Below, piece after piece: positions 8,165 to 16,591 of a stretch of 64,000 nt of DNA. Source of the DNA: Streptomyces sp. NRRL F-525. Lineage in GTDB: Bacteria > Actinomycetota > Actinomycetes > Streptomycetales > Streptomycetaceae. A model generated the notes under the pieces. The model was given only the letters and a program-made list of their open reading frames with translations, was not told the origin of the DNA and did no database searches. The translations under genes were made by a program, and so were the position numbers. How positions within the stretch are numbered: the first letter of the stretch is position 1; every line of letters begins with the position of its first letter. The DNA is taken from the NCBI RefSeq assembly GCF_000716605.1, contig NZ_JNXE01000011.1:124001-188000 (forward strand), written 5' to 3'.

Positions 8165-9495
8165 CGTCGCTCCAAGGCGCGGTCGGTGAGGGCTCCGGCG
8201 GAACCCGTGTAACGGGCTGGGTCGGTGAGTGCGGAGAGGTCGAGATCCTTCAACTCGGGCTCCTCGGCGAGAAGTTCGGTCAGCGGACGGCCCTCGGCGT
8301 ACGTCCGCCGGGCCACCTCCGTGAGCAGCTCCTTCGCCCGGGTCCGGCCCAGCCGCGGCGCCAGTTCGGCCGACAGCCGCTCGGAGACGATCAACCCATG
8401 GGTGAGATCCAGGTGTTCACGCATCACGCCGGGGTGCACCCGCAGCCCCTCGGCCAGTTCGGCGGCATCACGCGCCGCCCCGCCGACCAGCCGCAGCAGG
8501 TCCCGCAACGGTTCCCACTCGGCGTGCCAGGCCCCGGCAGGCCGCTCGTCCTCGGCGACCAACGAGCCGTAGAGGACGGCCGCGAGCTGCGGTGCCCGGC
8601 GCGCGGCGGCGGCGATCAGCGTGGACCGTACGGGATTCGCCTTGTGCGGCATGGCCGACGAACCTCCGCCGCTGCCCTCGGAGACCTCGGCGATCTCCGT
8701 ACGGCACAGGACGAGGACATCGGCGACGACCTTGCCCAGCGCCCCCGCCGCGAAGGCCAGACACCCGGCGAGGTCGGCGATCGGCGTCCGGAGTGTGTGC
8801 CAGGGCAACAGCGGTGCCGTCAGGCCGAGTTCGCGGGCGTAGGCATCCGGGAGTGCCAGTGCGTCCTCGGCGCCGTACGCCGTGAAGGCGGCCAACGTGC
8901 CCGCCGCGCCGCCGAGTTGGACGGGCAGCCCGGATCGAACTGCACGCACCCTGTCCCGCGCGTCGAGTACCAGCGACCGCCATCCGGCCGCCTTCAGCCC
9001 GAACGTCGTCGGTACGGCGTGCTGGGTGAGCGTCCTGCCCGGCATCGCGGTGTCGCGGTGGGCGGCGGCCAGCCCCGACAGCGCACGCTCTGTGCGCGCC
9101 AGGTCGCCGAGGACCAGGTCCAGGGTGCGGGACGCGACCAGCATCGTCGCTGTGTCCATGATGTCCTGGCTGGTCGCACCCCGGTGGACGTACGGGCCGT
9201 ACTCCCCGCCGACCGCTTTCGTCAGGTCCGCGACCAGTGGGATCACCGGGTTTCCGCCGGACCTGGACCGGTCCACGAGGGAGCGTACCTCGAAGCGGTC
9301 GGCGTCGGCCGCGGTCGTCACCGCCGTCGCCGCCTCGGCGGGGGCGAGACCCAGGGCGGCCTGGGCGCGGGTGAGGGCGGACTCCGCGTCGAGCAGGGCC
9401 CGTAGATACGCGGTGTCGCTCGTCGCGGACGCGGCGGGGGAGCCGGTCCACCCGGGGGCGAGCAGGCCGGTGTCCGACGGGTCGGCAGGTGTCAC
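8161..9495 (-). CDS. pcaB: 3-carboxy-cis,cis-muconate cycloisomerase
   Basis: 444 residues of the fumarase/argininosuccinate-lyase superfamily. The signature GGGSSAMPHKANP, which carries the mobile catalytic loop, is intact, as is the earlier HRGATSQDIMDTA motif. It cyclises 3-carboxy-cis,cis-muconate, the product of PcaHG, to 4-carboxymuconolactone. The GTG start lies in a GTGA overlap of 4 nt with the pcaG stop. Expressed with the rest of the minus-strand pca operon from the promoter next to pcaV. Confidence 0.95.
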   Translation of the reverse strand: MTPADPSDTGLLAPGWTGSPAASATSDTAYLRALLDAESALTRAQAALGLAPAEAATAVTTAADADRFEVRSLVDRSRSGGNPVIPLVADLTKAVGGEYGPYVHRGATSQDIMDTATMLVASRTLDLVLGDLARTERALSGLAAAHRDTAMPGRTLTQHAVPTTFGLKAAGWRSLVLDARDRVRAVRSGLPVQLGGAAGTLAAFTAYGAEDALALPDAYARELGLTAPLLPWHTLRTPIADLAGCLAFAAGALGKVVADVLVLCRTEIAEVSEGSGGGSSAMPHKANPVRSTLIAAAARRAPQLAAVLYGSLVAEDERPAGAWHAEWEPLRDLLRLVGGAARDAAELAEGLRVHPGVMREHLDLTHGLIVSERLSAELAPRLGRTRAKELLTEVARRTYAEGRPLTELLAEEPELKDLDLSALTDPARYTGSAGALTDRALERR

Positions 9496-10097
9496 TGGAA
9501 CTCCAGGAAGACCGTTTCGCCTTCGCCCTGAAGGCGGATGTCGAAACGGTATGTGCCCTTGCCGTCGTCCTGGGCGATCAGCGTGCCGCGCCGCGCCGGG
9601 TCCAGCCCGGACAGCAGCGGGTCAGCGGCGAGCGCGGCCTCGTCGCCCGGCAGGTAGATACGGGTGAAGAGGTGCACCAGCAGTCCGCGCGCGAAGACGC
9701 ACGCGCTCAGGTAGGGGGCGTTCCTGCCGCGAGCGCCAGGCCGTAGCGTCCGTGCGTACCAATGGCCGTTGGCGTCCGTCTGGATGCGGCCCCAGCCGGT
9801 GAACTCCACGCCGTTGCGGCCGAGATAGCCGCCGCTGGCCGGGTCGCGCCGGATCGAGCCGTCGGTCGTGGAGAGGTTGCCCTCGGGGTCGGGGCCCCAG
9901 AGTTCCACGAAGGCGTCGGGCAGCGGGTTGCCCTCGCCGTCGTAGATGTAGCCCTGGACGGTGATCGTGTCCGGGTGTCCGACGGGCGCGATGTCGCCGC
10001 CGCCGGGGAACGGGAGCGCGTAGCCGTAGAAGGGGCCGACCGTGTGCGACGGGGTCGGTAGGACGGACTCCGGGCGGCTCGTGTCGATCTTCGTCAT
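9492..10097 (-). CDS. pcaG: Protocatechuate 3,4-dioxygenase, alpha subunit
   Basis: 201 residues, the usual alpha-subunit length. It has the intradiol dioxygenase fold (TVQGYIYDGEGNPLPDAFVE, then GFGRI-like 'GWGRIQTDANGHW') but lacks the full set of Fe ligands, which sit in the beta subunit. It pairs with PcaH to cleave protocatechuate between the hydroxyls using a non-haem Fe(III). The gene starts 6 bp after the pcaH stop and overlaps pcaB by 4 nt, so the three are co-translated. Confidence 0.94.
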   Translation of the reverse strand: MTKIDTSRPESVLPTPSHTVGPFYGYALPFPGGGDIAPVGHPDTITVQGYIYDGEGNPLPDAFVELWGPDPEGNLSTTDGSIRRDPASGGYLGRNGVEFTGWGRIQTDANGHWYARTLRPGARGRNAPYLSACVFARGLLVHLFTRIYLPGDEAALAADPLLSGLDPARRGTLIAQDDGKGTYRFDIRLQGEGETVFLEFQ

Positions 10098-10103
10098 GGC
10101 GGG

Positions 10104-10877
10104 TCAGCGTCCTTCTTCGATCCAGGTGGCGTGCGGGCCGTCGAGCACGATGTCCCAGTGGTAGCCCATCGAGAACTCGGGCACCGACAGGCTGTGGTCG
10201 TACGTCGCGACGAGGCGCTGGCGGGCCGCGTCGTCCGTCACCGACTGGATGATCGGGTCGTACGGGAACAGCGGGTCGCTCGGGAAGTACATCTGCGTCA
10301 CGAGCCGTTGGGTGAACGCCGTGCCGAACATCGAGAAGTGGATGTGCGCCGGGCGCCAGGCGTTGACGTGGTTGCGCCAGGGGTAGGGGCCCGGCTGGAC
10401 GGTCGTGAAGCGGTAGTTGCCCTCGTTGTCGGTCAACGTCCGCCCGAAACCGGTGAAGTTGGGGTCCAGCGGGGCGTCGTGCTGCTCGCGCTGGTGGGCG
10501 TAGCGGCCGGCCGAGTTCGCCTGCCAGATCTCGACCAGCTGGCCGCCGATCGGCCGCCCGGACCGGTCCAACAGCCGCCCGGAGACGGTGATCCGCTCAC
10601 CGATCGGTTCGCCGTTGTGCTGCCGCGTCAGGTCGTTGTCGATCTCCGTGATGTCCCGCTCGCCGAACGCGGGGGAGGCCAGTTCAACCAGCTCCGGGTC
10701 CTTCGAGACGTCGATGGTGACCGGCGGCTGTTTCGGATGGCGGAGCAGCGAGGAGCGGTACGGGGCGTAGTCGCGGCGCGGGTGGTGCTCGACCGGCGCG
10801 CCGTCGGCGACCCGCTTCTCGTACGTCGCGTGCTCGGCCGCTATTTCGAGGTCGATGTCGTGCTGGGTGAGAGCCAT
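10104..10877 (-). CDS. pcaH: Protocatechuate 3,4-dioxygenase, beta subunit
   Basis: 257 residues from the ATG at 10877 (MALTQHDIDLEI), chosen because AGGAA stands 6-7 nt upstream and beta subunits are of this length. The catalytic subunit: Tyr in SAGRYAHQ, then PYPWRNHVNAWRPAHIHFS supplies the second Tyr and the HIH ligands for Fe(III). It opens the protocatechuate ring. The reading frame stays open upstream through three 15-bp tandem repeats (10882-10926), which may simply provide extra Shine-Dalgarno-like sequence. Third from last in the pca operon. Confidence 0.95.
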   Translation of the reverse strand: MALTQHDIDLEIAAEHATYEKRVADGAPVEHHPRRDYAPYRSSLLRHPKQPPVTIDVSKDPELVELASPAFGERDITEIDNDLTRQHNGEPIGERITVSGRLLDRSGRPIGGQLVEIWQANSAGRYAHQREQHDAPLDPNFTGFGRTLTDNEGNYRFTTVQPGPYPWRNHVNAWRPAHIHFSMFGTAFTQRLVTQMYFPSDPLFPYDPIIQSVTDDAARQRLVATYDHSLSVPEFSMGYHWDIVLDGPHATWIEEGR

Positions 10878-10881
10878 GGGG

Positions 10882-10926
10882 GTTCCTGCCGTTCGAGTTC
10901 CTGCCGTTCGGGTTCCTAGCGTTCGA
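10882..10926 (-). repeat. Three 15-bp tandem repeats in the pcaF-pcaH junction
   Basis: On the minus strand the unit CGAACGGCAGGAACT occurs three times with few changes (10926-10912, 10911-10897, 10896-10882). Each unit holds an AGGAA ribosome-site-like core. The pcaF stop codon (TAG) lies inside the first unit and the last unit supplies the pcaH ribosome binding site. The 15-nt period keeps the pcaH frame open. Confidence 0.85.
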
Positions 10927-12118
10927 GGACTAGGGCCAGGCCCTGGCCCACGCCGATGCAGAGGGTGGCGACGCCAACTCCCGTGCCCTTGCGGGCGAGT
11001 TGGTGCGCGACGGTGCCCGCGAGCCGGGCACCGGAGGCGCCGAGCGGGTGGCCCAGGGCGATGGCACCGCCCTGTGGGTTCAGGATCGCCGGGTCGAACT
11101 CGGGCCACTCGGCGACACATCCGAGCACCTGCGCGGCGAAGGCCTCGTTCAGTTCGAGGACTGACAGGTCGTCAAATCCCTTGCCCGCCTTGGCGAGTGC
11201 GCGGTTGACCGCCTCGACGGGCGCGAGTCCGAAGTACTGCGGGTCGATCGCCGAGACACCGGTGGCTGTCACGCGGGCGAGGGGCTGGCGGCCGGTCGCC
11301 TTGAGCCCTTCCTCGTCCACCAGCAACAGGGCGGCGGCGCCGTCGTTGAGCGGCGACGCGTTGCCCGCGGTCACCGTTCCGTTCTCCGTGCGGAAGGACG
11401 GCTTGAGCTTGGCCATCGCGGCGAGGGAGGCGTCCGCGCGTACGGACTCGTCGGCGGCGAAGAGGACCGGGTCGCCCTTGCGCTGCGGGATGGCGACGGG
11501 GGCGATCTCGCCGTCGAAGAGGCCTGCGGCCTGCGCGTTTGCCGCCTTCCGGTGACTCGCGAGCGCGAACTCGTCCTGCTGCTCGCGGCCGATCTTGTGC
11601 TTGTCGGCGATCAGCTCAGCGCTCTCGCCGAGCGGGATGGTCCACTCCGGGTTCATGGCCGGGTTGACCATGCGCCAGCCGAGCGTGGTCGAGTACAACT
11701 CGGTGTGCCCGGCGGGGAAAGGGCGGTCCGACTTCGGCAGCACGTACGGCGCCCGGGTCATCGACTCCACCCCGCCCGCCACGGCGATGGAGGCGTCCCC
11801 GACCGCGATCGCGCGAGCCGCCTGGATGACCGCTTCGAGGCCGGAGGCGCAGAGCCGGTTGACCGTGACGCCCGGCACGGAGGTGGGCAGGCCCGCGAGG
11901 AGGCCGGCCATGCGGGCGACGTTGCGGTTCTCCTCGCCGGCACCGTTGGCGTTGCCGAAGAAGACGTCGTCGATGCGGGACCGGTCCAAGTCGGGCGTGC
12001 GGGCGAGGAGTTCCCGGAGGGCGTGGGCCGCGAGGTCGTCGGGGCGGACCGAGGCGAGCCCTCCGCTGTACCTGCCGATGGGGGTGCGGACGGCGTCGAC
12101 GATGTAAACCGGGTTCAC
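10916..12118 (-). CDS. pcaF: Beta-ketoadipyl-CoA thiolase
   Basis: 400 residues from the GTG at 12118 ([15 protein letters not shown]). Thiolase II family. The nucleophilic Cys is in [11 protein letters not shown], the His in [10 protein letters not shown] and the second Cys in CIGVGQG. It splits 3-oxoadipyl-CoA into succinyl-CoA and acetyl-CoA, the last step of the pathway. The start choice rests on family length and on the GTGA overlap with the pcaJ stop at 12115-12117; the frame is open further upstream but inside pcaJ. Confidence 0.94.
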   Translation of the reverse strand: MNPVYIVDAVRTPIGRYSGGLASVRPDDLAAHALRELLARTPDLDRSRIDDVFFGNANGAGEENRNVARMAGLLAGLPTSVPGVTVNRLCASGLEAVIQAARAIAVGDASIAVAGGVESMTRAPYVLPKSDRPFPAGHTELYSTTLGWRMVNPAMNPEWTIPLGESAELIADKHKIGREQQDEFALASHRKAANAQAAGLFDGEIAPVAIPQRKGDPVLFAADESVRADASLAAMAKLKPSFRTENGTVTAGNASPLNDGAAALLLVDEEGLKATGRQPLARVTATGVSAIDPQYFGLAPVEAVNRALAKAGKGFDDLSVLELNEAFAAQVLGCVAEWPEFDPAILNPQGGAIALGHPLGASGARLAGTVAHQLARKGTGVGVATLCIGVGQGLALVLER

Positions 12119-12759
12119 AGCAGGCCTTCCGTGACGGTGAGTTTCGCGTCGGTCCTGGCGACGATCTCCTCGACACTCACACCGGGCGCGGTCTCGATCA
12201 GCACGAGACCGTCGGGCGACACGTCGATCACGCCGAGATCGGTGATGACCCGGTTCACACACGCCTTGCCTGTGAGCGGCAGCGCGCACTCGGTGAGGAT
12301 CTTCGGGGAGCCGTCCTTGGCCACATGGGTCATCACGACGATGACCGTGCGGGCGCCGTGCACGAGGTCCATCGCCCCGCCGATCCCGGTGATCATCTTC
12401 CCGGGGATCGCCCAGTTCGCCAGGTCACCGCCCGCCGACACCTGCATGGCGCCCAGGACGGCGACGTCGATGTGGCCGCCCCGGATCATCCCGAAGGAGA
12501 GCGCGGAGTCGAAGAAGGAGGCGCCCGGCAGGACCGTCACGGTCTCCTTGCCGGCGTTGATCAGATCCGGGTCGACCTGGTCCTCGGTCGGGTAGGGGCC
12601 GGTGCCGAGGATGCCGTTCTCGGATTCGAGGATCACCTCGACGCCCGGCGGGAGGTAGTTCGGGATCAGGGTCGGCAGGCCGATGCCGAGATTGACGTAC
12701 TGCCCGTCCTGGAGTTCGCGGGCCGTGCGGGCCGCCATCTCCTCGCGTGTCCAGGCCAT
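12115..12759 (-). CDS. pcaJ: 3-oxoadipate CoA-transferase, subunit B
   Basis: 214 residues. CoA-transferase family I, B subunit. The catalytic Glu is in the [10 protein letters not shown] motif, and [10 protein letters not shown] is the usual C-terminal binding loop. With PcaI it moves CoA from succinyl-CoA to 3-oxoadipate. The ATG overlaps the pcaI stop by one base, and the 3' end overlaps pcaF by 4, which fits a translationally coupled heteromer. Confidence 0.94.
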   Translation of the reverse strand: MAWTREEMAARTARELQDGQYVNLGIGLPTLIPNYLPPGVEVILESENGILGTGPYPTEDQVDPDLINAGKETVTVLPGASFFDSALSFGMIRGGHIDVAVLGAMQVSAGGDLANWAIPGKMITGIGGAMDLVHGARTVIVVMTHVAKDGSPKILTECALPLTGKACVNRVITDLGVIDVSPDGLVLIETAPGVSVEEIVARTDAKLTVTEGLL

Positions 12760-13514
12760 CAGCTGCTCACCGTCCGCTGCTCGATCCGCTTGTCGGCGGC
12801 CTGCTCGGGGGTGAGGGCCACCACCCGCTGCACGAAGATCCCGGGCAGATGCACCGCGTCCGGGTCGATCTCGCCGGGTTCGACCAGCTCCTCCACCTCG
12901 GCGATCGTCACCTTGCCCGCCATCGCCGCGAGGGGGTTGAAGTTCCGGGTGGACTTGTTGAAGACGAGGTTGCCGTGCCGGTCGCCCTTCGCGGCGCGGA
13001 CCAGGGCGAAGTCGGTGCGGATGCCGCGCTCCAGGACGTACTCGGTGCCGTCGAACTCCCGCACCTCCTTCGCCGGGGAGGCGAGCGTGACGCCGCCCGA
13101 GCCGTCGTAGCGCCAGGGCAGTCCGCCCTCGGCGACCTGGGTGCCGACACCGGCCGGGGTGTAGAAGGCGGGGATGCCCGCGCCGCCGGCGCGCAGTCGC
13201 TCCGCGAGGGTGCCCTGGGGGATCATCTCGACCTCCAGCTCACCGGCGAGGTACTGGCGGGCGAACTCCTTGTTCGCGCCGATGTAGGAGCCGGTCACCC
13301 GTGCGATCCGCCCGGCGGAGAGGAGGACGGCGAGGCCGGACTCCATCGCCCCGCAGTTGTTGGAGACCACGCCCAGGCCGGTCGTACCGCGCTCGTAGAG
13401 GGCCTGGATCAGTACGTTCGGCACACCGCTCAGCCCGAAGCCGCCGACCGCGAGCGTCGCTCCGTCCGGCACATCGGCCACGGCCTCGTCGGCCGTGGCG
13501 ACCACCTTGTCCAT
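12759..13514 (-). CDS. pcaI: 3-oxoadipate CoA-transferase, subunit A
   Basis: 251 residues. CoA-transferase family I, A subunit, with [14 protein letters not shown] near the N-terminus and the conserved [15 protein letters not shown] and [10 protein letters not shown] segments. First gene of the pca operon. ATG at 13514 has GGAG eight bases upstream. The promoter must lie in the 210-bp gap shared with pcaV. Confidence 0.94.
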   Translation of the reverse strand: MDKVVATADEAVADVPDGATLAVGGFGLSGVPNVLIQALYERGTTGLGVVSNNCGAMESGLAVLLSAGRIARVTGSYIGANKEFARQYLAGELEVEMIPQGTLAERLRAGGAGIPAFYTPAGVGTQVAEGGLPWRYDGSGGVTLASPAKEVREFDGTEYVLERGIRTDFALVRAAKGDRHGNLVFNKSTRNFNPLAAMAGKVTIAEVEELVEPGEIDPDAVHLPGIFVQRVVALTPEQAADKRIEQRTVSS

Positions 13515-13724
13515 CCGTGAAGCTCCGTCCCGTTCGAGCGCCCGGTGAGCAGATCCTCAGGGCACTGAGCATTTCGGTGAAGTTTCCTTCACGCTGCCAC
13601 TGTGGGGGCTCGCCGTCAAGACCTGGGAGAAGTGCCGGGTCAGGACCGTGTGCGAGGCTGGACTCGCCCCCGGGGCCTCCGGGTATCGTTCAGTGCACGG
13701 ATGAATATGACGTCGGGAGGGCAC
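13515..13724. promoter_or_regulatory. Divergent pcaI/pcaV promoter region with candidate operators
   Basis: 210 bp between the divergent pca operon and its MarR regulator. Two symmetric signals stand out: GTGAAG-TTTC-CTTCAC at 13577-13592, and the heptamer GCACTGA at 13562-13568 with its complement TCAGTGC at 13690-13696. MarR proteins bind such palindromes, and PcaV is known to repress the divergent pca operon in S. coelicolor. Which motif is the real operator cannot be settled here. Confidence 0.55.
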
Positions 13725-14189
13725 ATGGCCGCGGTGGACCTCACCACCCACCCCGGGCACCTCGCCCGGCGACTCCAGCAGGCGCACTATCTGCTGTGGA
13801 ACACCATGGTCTCCGAGGAGATCACCTCCCCGCAGTTCGCGGTGCTCAACGCGCTCGCCGACGAGCCGGGGCTCGACCAGCGCACGGCGGGGGAGCGGGT
13901 GGGTTTGGACCGGTCCACCATCGCGGAGGTGATCAGTCGGCTGATCAGGCGCGGGTTGCTGGACAAGGTGCGGGATGCGCGGGACGGGCGGCGGTTTCTG
14001 CTGCGGCTCACCGATGACGGGGTGCGGGTCCATCGCAAGCTGGTTGTGCGGACGGCTCGGATGAACCAGGTGTTTCTGGCGCCGCTCTCCGCAGAGGAGC
14101 AGGGGGTCTTCTTTGACCTCATCCAGCGGGTGTCGGATGCGGCGGAGGGGCTCCGGAATCCTGGGGAGCCCCTCGTCGTACAACGGTAG
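13725..14189 (+). CDS. pcaV: MarR-family repressor of the pca operon
   Basis: 154 residues from ATG 13725, which has GGGAGG four bases upstream; an in-frame ATG at 13701 lacks one. MarR winged helix: AGERVGLDRSTIAEVISRL is the recognition region and DARDGRRFLLRLT the wing. With this start Arg15 falls in HLARRLQ, the position known to bind protocatechuate in S. coelicolor PcaV. It should repress pcaIJFHGBL and itself until protocatechuate arrives. Convergent with the DUF3048 gene. Confidence 0.92.
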   Translation: MAAVDLTTHPGHLARRLQQAHYLLWNTMVSEEITSPQFAVLNALADEPGLDQRTAGERVGLDRSTIAEVISRLIRRGLLDKVRDARDGRRFLLRLTDDGVRVHRKLVVRTARMNQVFLAPLSAEEQGVFFDLIQRVSDAAEGLRNPGEPLVVQR

Positions 14190-14206
14190 GTAGGCCGTCT
14201 TTTACG

Positions 14207-14260
14207 CTGCGGTCCGTGGGGGCTGGTCGCGCAGTTCCCCGCGCCCCTAAAAAGGGGCGC
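14207..14260 (+). repeat. Dispersed element, copy C, ending in a hairpin
   Basis: Same core as copy A, followed at once by GCGCCCCT-AAAA-AGGGGCGC (14241-14260), a perfect 8-bp stem. It lies 17 bp after the pcaV stop and 17 bp before the end of the convergent DUF3048 gene, so it can act as a two-way terminator. Confidence 0.85.
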
Positions 14261-14277
14261 GCTTTGGCCGGCCCTGT

Positions 14278-15282
14278 TCAGGACTTCGCGAACACCACCC
14301 ACACCTGGCCCTTCGCGAAGTTCATCGGTGTTCCGTCCGAGGTCGTGAACTGCGTTCCGTCCGTGGCCTTTTGGCGCTTCCAGTCGACGCTGTACGTGCG
14401 GCCGTCCCGCAGGACGTCCGCCTTTCCGGAGCCGACGGTCTCCGTGTACGGCGTGTTGTTGCCGAGGACGTCGTGGTACTTGGACTTGCGGATCTTCACG
14501 TACTGCACGACGACCGTCGCCGGAGCCAGCCGCTTGCCGTCGGTCAGGACGGTGGGCGTGCCGTCCTCGCTGATCTGCCAGCGGTGCTTGCTCCCGGACC
14601 AGGTGAAGGTGAAGCGGGCCGCCGGGTAGCGCACGGTGCGGGAGGCGGTGGGCCTGCCGCCCGCAGGGGCCGAGCCGTAGCGGAAGCCGGTGGTCAGGGC
14701 CGCCGCGCCCGGGGCGGAGGAGAGCAGCTTGTTCGGGTGGAGGTAGAGGTTGTGCGGGGCGGATTTGTCGACGCCCCGGTAGTAGGCGTTGGCCACCTCG
14801 TCGGGTGACGCCGATCGCAGCGGGGCCTTGGCGATCAGCGGCAGGAGCTTGTGCTGCGCGCCGGAGAAGGCGAGCGTCGGGTCGTCGAACTGGCGAAGCA
14901 GCTCCAGGTCGGACACGCGGGCGCTGCGCACCGGCCCGACGGACTTGGGCAGCTTGGTGGCGAACACCGCCATCAGCCGGCTCAGCCCGCCCTCGACCTG
15001 CTCCGCGTACACGATGTCCGCCGAGTCCAGACCGGTCTGGGGGCGGGCCGCGGGCACGTTGTCGATCTTCACCGCGAGCAGGGGGCCGGTGGCGGGCGCG
15101 ACCGTGCCGCCGGTGCTCGGGCTCTGGGCCGGGGTCTGTGTCGGGGGCCGGGTCTGTCCGCGTCCGTCGTCGACGGGGCTGCCGTGATGTGCCGTGCAGC
15201 CCACCGCCAGGGAGGCTGTCATCGTGGCGGCCAGCAGCGCCGCTCTTCTCGCGCCGCGCCGCTCAGGCGTCCTTCGTCCCAT
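14278..15282 (-). CDS. DUF3048 domain lipoprotein (YerB-like)
   Basis: 334 residues from ATG 15282. The frame also offers TTG and GTG starts up to 15300. The N-terminus is a lipoprotein signal: basic start, hydrophobic core LLAATMTASLAV and lipobox LAVGC. After a Pro/Thr-rich linker, the DUF3048 domain begins near PLLAVKIDNVPAARPQTGL and includes ADIVYAEQVEGGLSR and GPVRSARV. Family members are secreted or membrane-anchored and of unknown biochemical role; a cell-wall link is often assumed. A 16-bp perfect palindrome (15375-15390) and a GATTGTGCGC direct repeat lie in its upstream region. Confidence 0.85.
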   Translation of the reverse strand: MGRRTPERRGARRAALLAATMTASLAVGCTAHHGSPVDDGRGQTRPPTQTPAQSPSTGGTVAPATGPLLAVKIDNVPAARPQTGLDSADIVYAEQVEGGLSRLMAVFATKLPKSVGPVRSARVSDLELLRQFDDPTLAFSGAQHKLLPLIAKAPLRSASPDEVANAYYRGVDKSAPHNLYLHPNKLLSSAPGAAALTTGFRYGSAPAGGRPTASRTVRYPAARFTFTWSGSKHRWQISEDGTPTVLTDGKRLAPATVVVQYVKIRKSKYHDVLGNNTPYTETVGSGKADVLRDGRTYSVDWKRQKATDGTQFTTSDGTPMNFAKGQVWVVFAKS

Positions 15283-15312
15283 GCCCACCGTTGCCACCAA
15301 GTCTGTGTTTTC

Positions 15313-15390
15313 GATTGTGCGCTTATAAGTTCATTGGTGGCCATACCCGCTCGGTTGTGATTGTGCGCGTTGATTGAGCCGATCGGCTCA
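15313..15390. promoter_or_regulatory. Palindrome and direct repeat upstream of the DUF3048 gene
   Basis: GATTGTGCGC occurs at 15313-15322 and 15359-15368. TGAGCCGATCGGCTCA, a perfect 16-bp palindrome, is at 15375-15390. Together they lie 31-108 bp upstream of the DUF3048 start and 60 bp after the ligase gene stop. An operator is more likely than a terminator, because the palindrome has no loop. Confidence 0.5.
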
Positions 15391-15451
15391 CTGGAAAATG
15401 TGGAGGGGGTCAGTCCGGAGGGTTCCGGGCGTCCCGGGAATCCCGCGACTT

Positions 15452-16516
15452 CTACGGACCGAGGATCTCCGCGAGGTCGTAGCTGACCGGCTCCTCCAAC
15501 TGCGCGTACGTGCAGCTCTCGGGCGTGCGGTCGGGGCGCCAGCGGCGGAAACGCGCCGTGTGCCGGAAGCGCGCGCCGTTCTCCATGTGGTCGTACGCCA
15601 CCTCGGCCACCCGTTCCGGCCGGAGCGGTACCCAGGAGAGGTCCTTCTTGCCGGACCAGCGGCTCGGGGCGCCCGGCAGCCGGGCCGACTCGTGCGCGGC
15701 CTCCTCCGACCAGGCCGCCCACGGATGCCCGGCCGGGTCGTCCATGCGCAGGGGCGCGAGTTCCTCGATGAGCTCGGCGCGCCGCTTCATGGTGAAGGCG
15801 GCGGACACGCCCACGTGCTGCAGGGTGCCCTGGCCGTCGTAGAGGCCGAGAAGGAGTGAGCCCACGACGGGGCCGCTCTTGTGGAGGCGGTAGCCCGCGA
15901 CGACGGCGTCCGCGGTCCGCTCGTGCTTGATCTTGAACATGGCGCGTTCGTCCGGGCGGTAGCGCAGGTCCAGCGGCTTGGCGACGACACCGTCGAGTCC
16001 GGCGCCCTCGTACTGCTCGAACCACCGCTGAGCCACGTCGATATCGGTGGTCGCGGGGGCGAGGTGCACGGGTGCGGTCGCTTCGGACAGTGCCCGTTCG
16101 AGGAGCGCCCGGCGGTCGCCGAGCGGGACGTCCAGCAGTGACTCGTCGGCCAGGGCCAGCAGGTCGAAGGCGACGAAGGAGGCCGGGGTCCGCTCGGCCA
16201 GCGTCCGCACCCGCGACTCGGCCGGGTGGATGCGCTCGCTCAGTGCGTCGAAGTCCAGCCGGCCGTCCCGTGCGATCACGATCTCCCCGTCCAGGACACA
16301 GCGCTCAGGCACCCGCTCCTTCAGCGCCTCGAACAGTTCGGGAAAGTACCTGGTCAGCGGCTTTCCGGTACGGCTGCCCAGCTCGATCTCTCCGCCGTCA
16401 CGGAACACGATCGCCCGGAAGCCGTCCCACTTCGCCTCGTAGTGCATGCCCGGCGGAATCCTCGCCACCGACTTGGCGAGCATGGGCTTCACGGGTGGCA
16501 TCACCGGCAGATCCAT
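15452..16516 (-). CDS. ATP-dependent DNA ligase (LigC/LigD ligase-domain type)
   Basis: 354 residues from ATG 16516. The adenylation motif is YEAKWDGFRA with catalytic Lys29; ELGSRTGKPLTRYFPE is motif Ia, VLDGEIV motif III, FVAFDLLAL motif IIIa/IV, EGVVAK-like LDGVVAKPLDLRY motif IV, and MFKIKHERTADAVV motif V. A C-terminal OB domain carries DLSWVPLRPERVAEVAYDHMENG. It seals nicks using ATP. It is divergent, 75 bp away, from a stand-alone LigD polymerase-domain gene, so the two likely work together in end joining or gap repair. No Ku gene is in the window. No phosphoesterase or polymerase domain is fused to it. Confidence 0.92.
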   Translation of the reverse strand: MDLPVMPPVKPMLAKSVARIPPGMHYEAKWDGFRAIVFRDGGEIELGSRTGKPLTRYFPELFEALKERVPERCVLDGEIVIARDGRLDFDALSERIHPAESRVRTLAERTPASFVAFDLLALADESLLDVPLGDRRALLERALSEATAPVHLAPATTDIDVAQRWFEQYEGAGLDGVVAKPLDLRYRPDERAMFKIKHERTADAVVAGYRLHKSGPVVGSLLLGLYDGQGTLQHVGVSAAFTMKRRAELIEELAPLRMDDPAGHPWAAWSEEAAHESARLPGAPSRWSGKKDLSWVPLRPERVAEVAYDHMENGARFRHTARFRRWRPDRTPESCTYAQLEEPVSYDLAEILGP

Positions 16517-16591
16517 GGTTCCGATTCTGCGCTCGTGCGGCGCTCGCCGCCCGGTGTGCGATGTCCCTGCGCCGGGCCTACGGTGGCTCGC

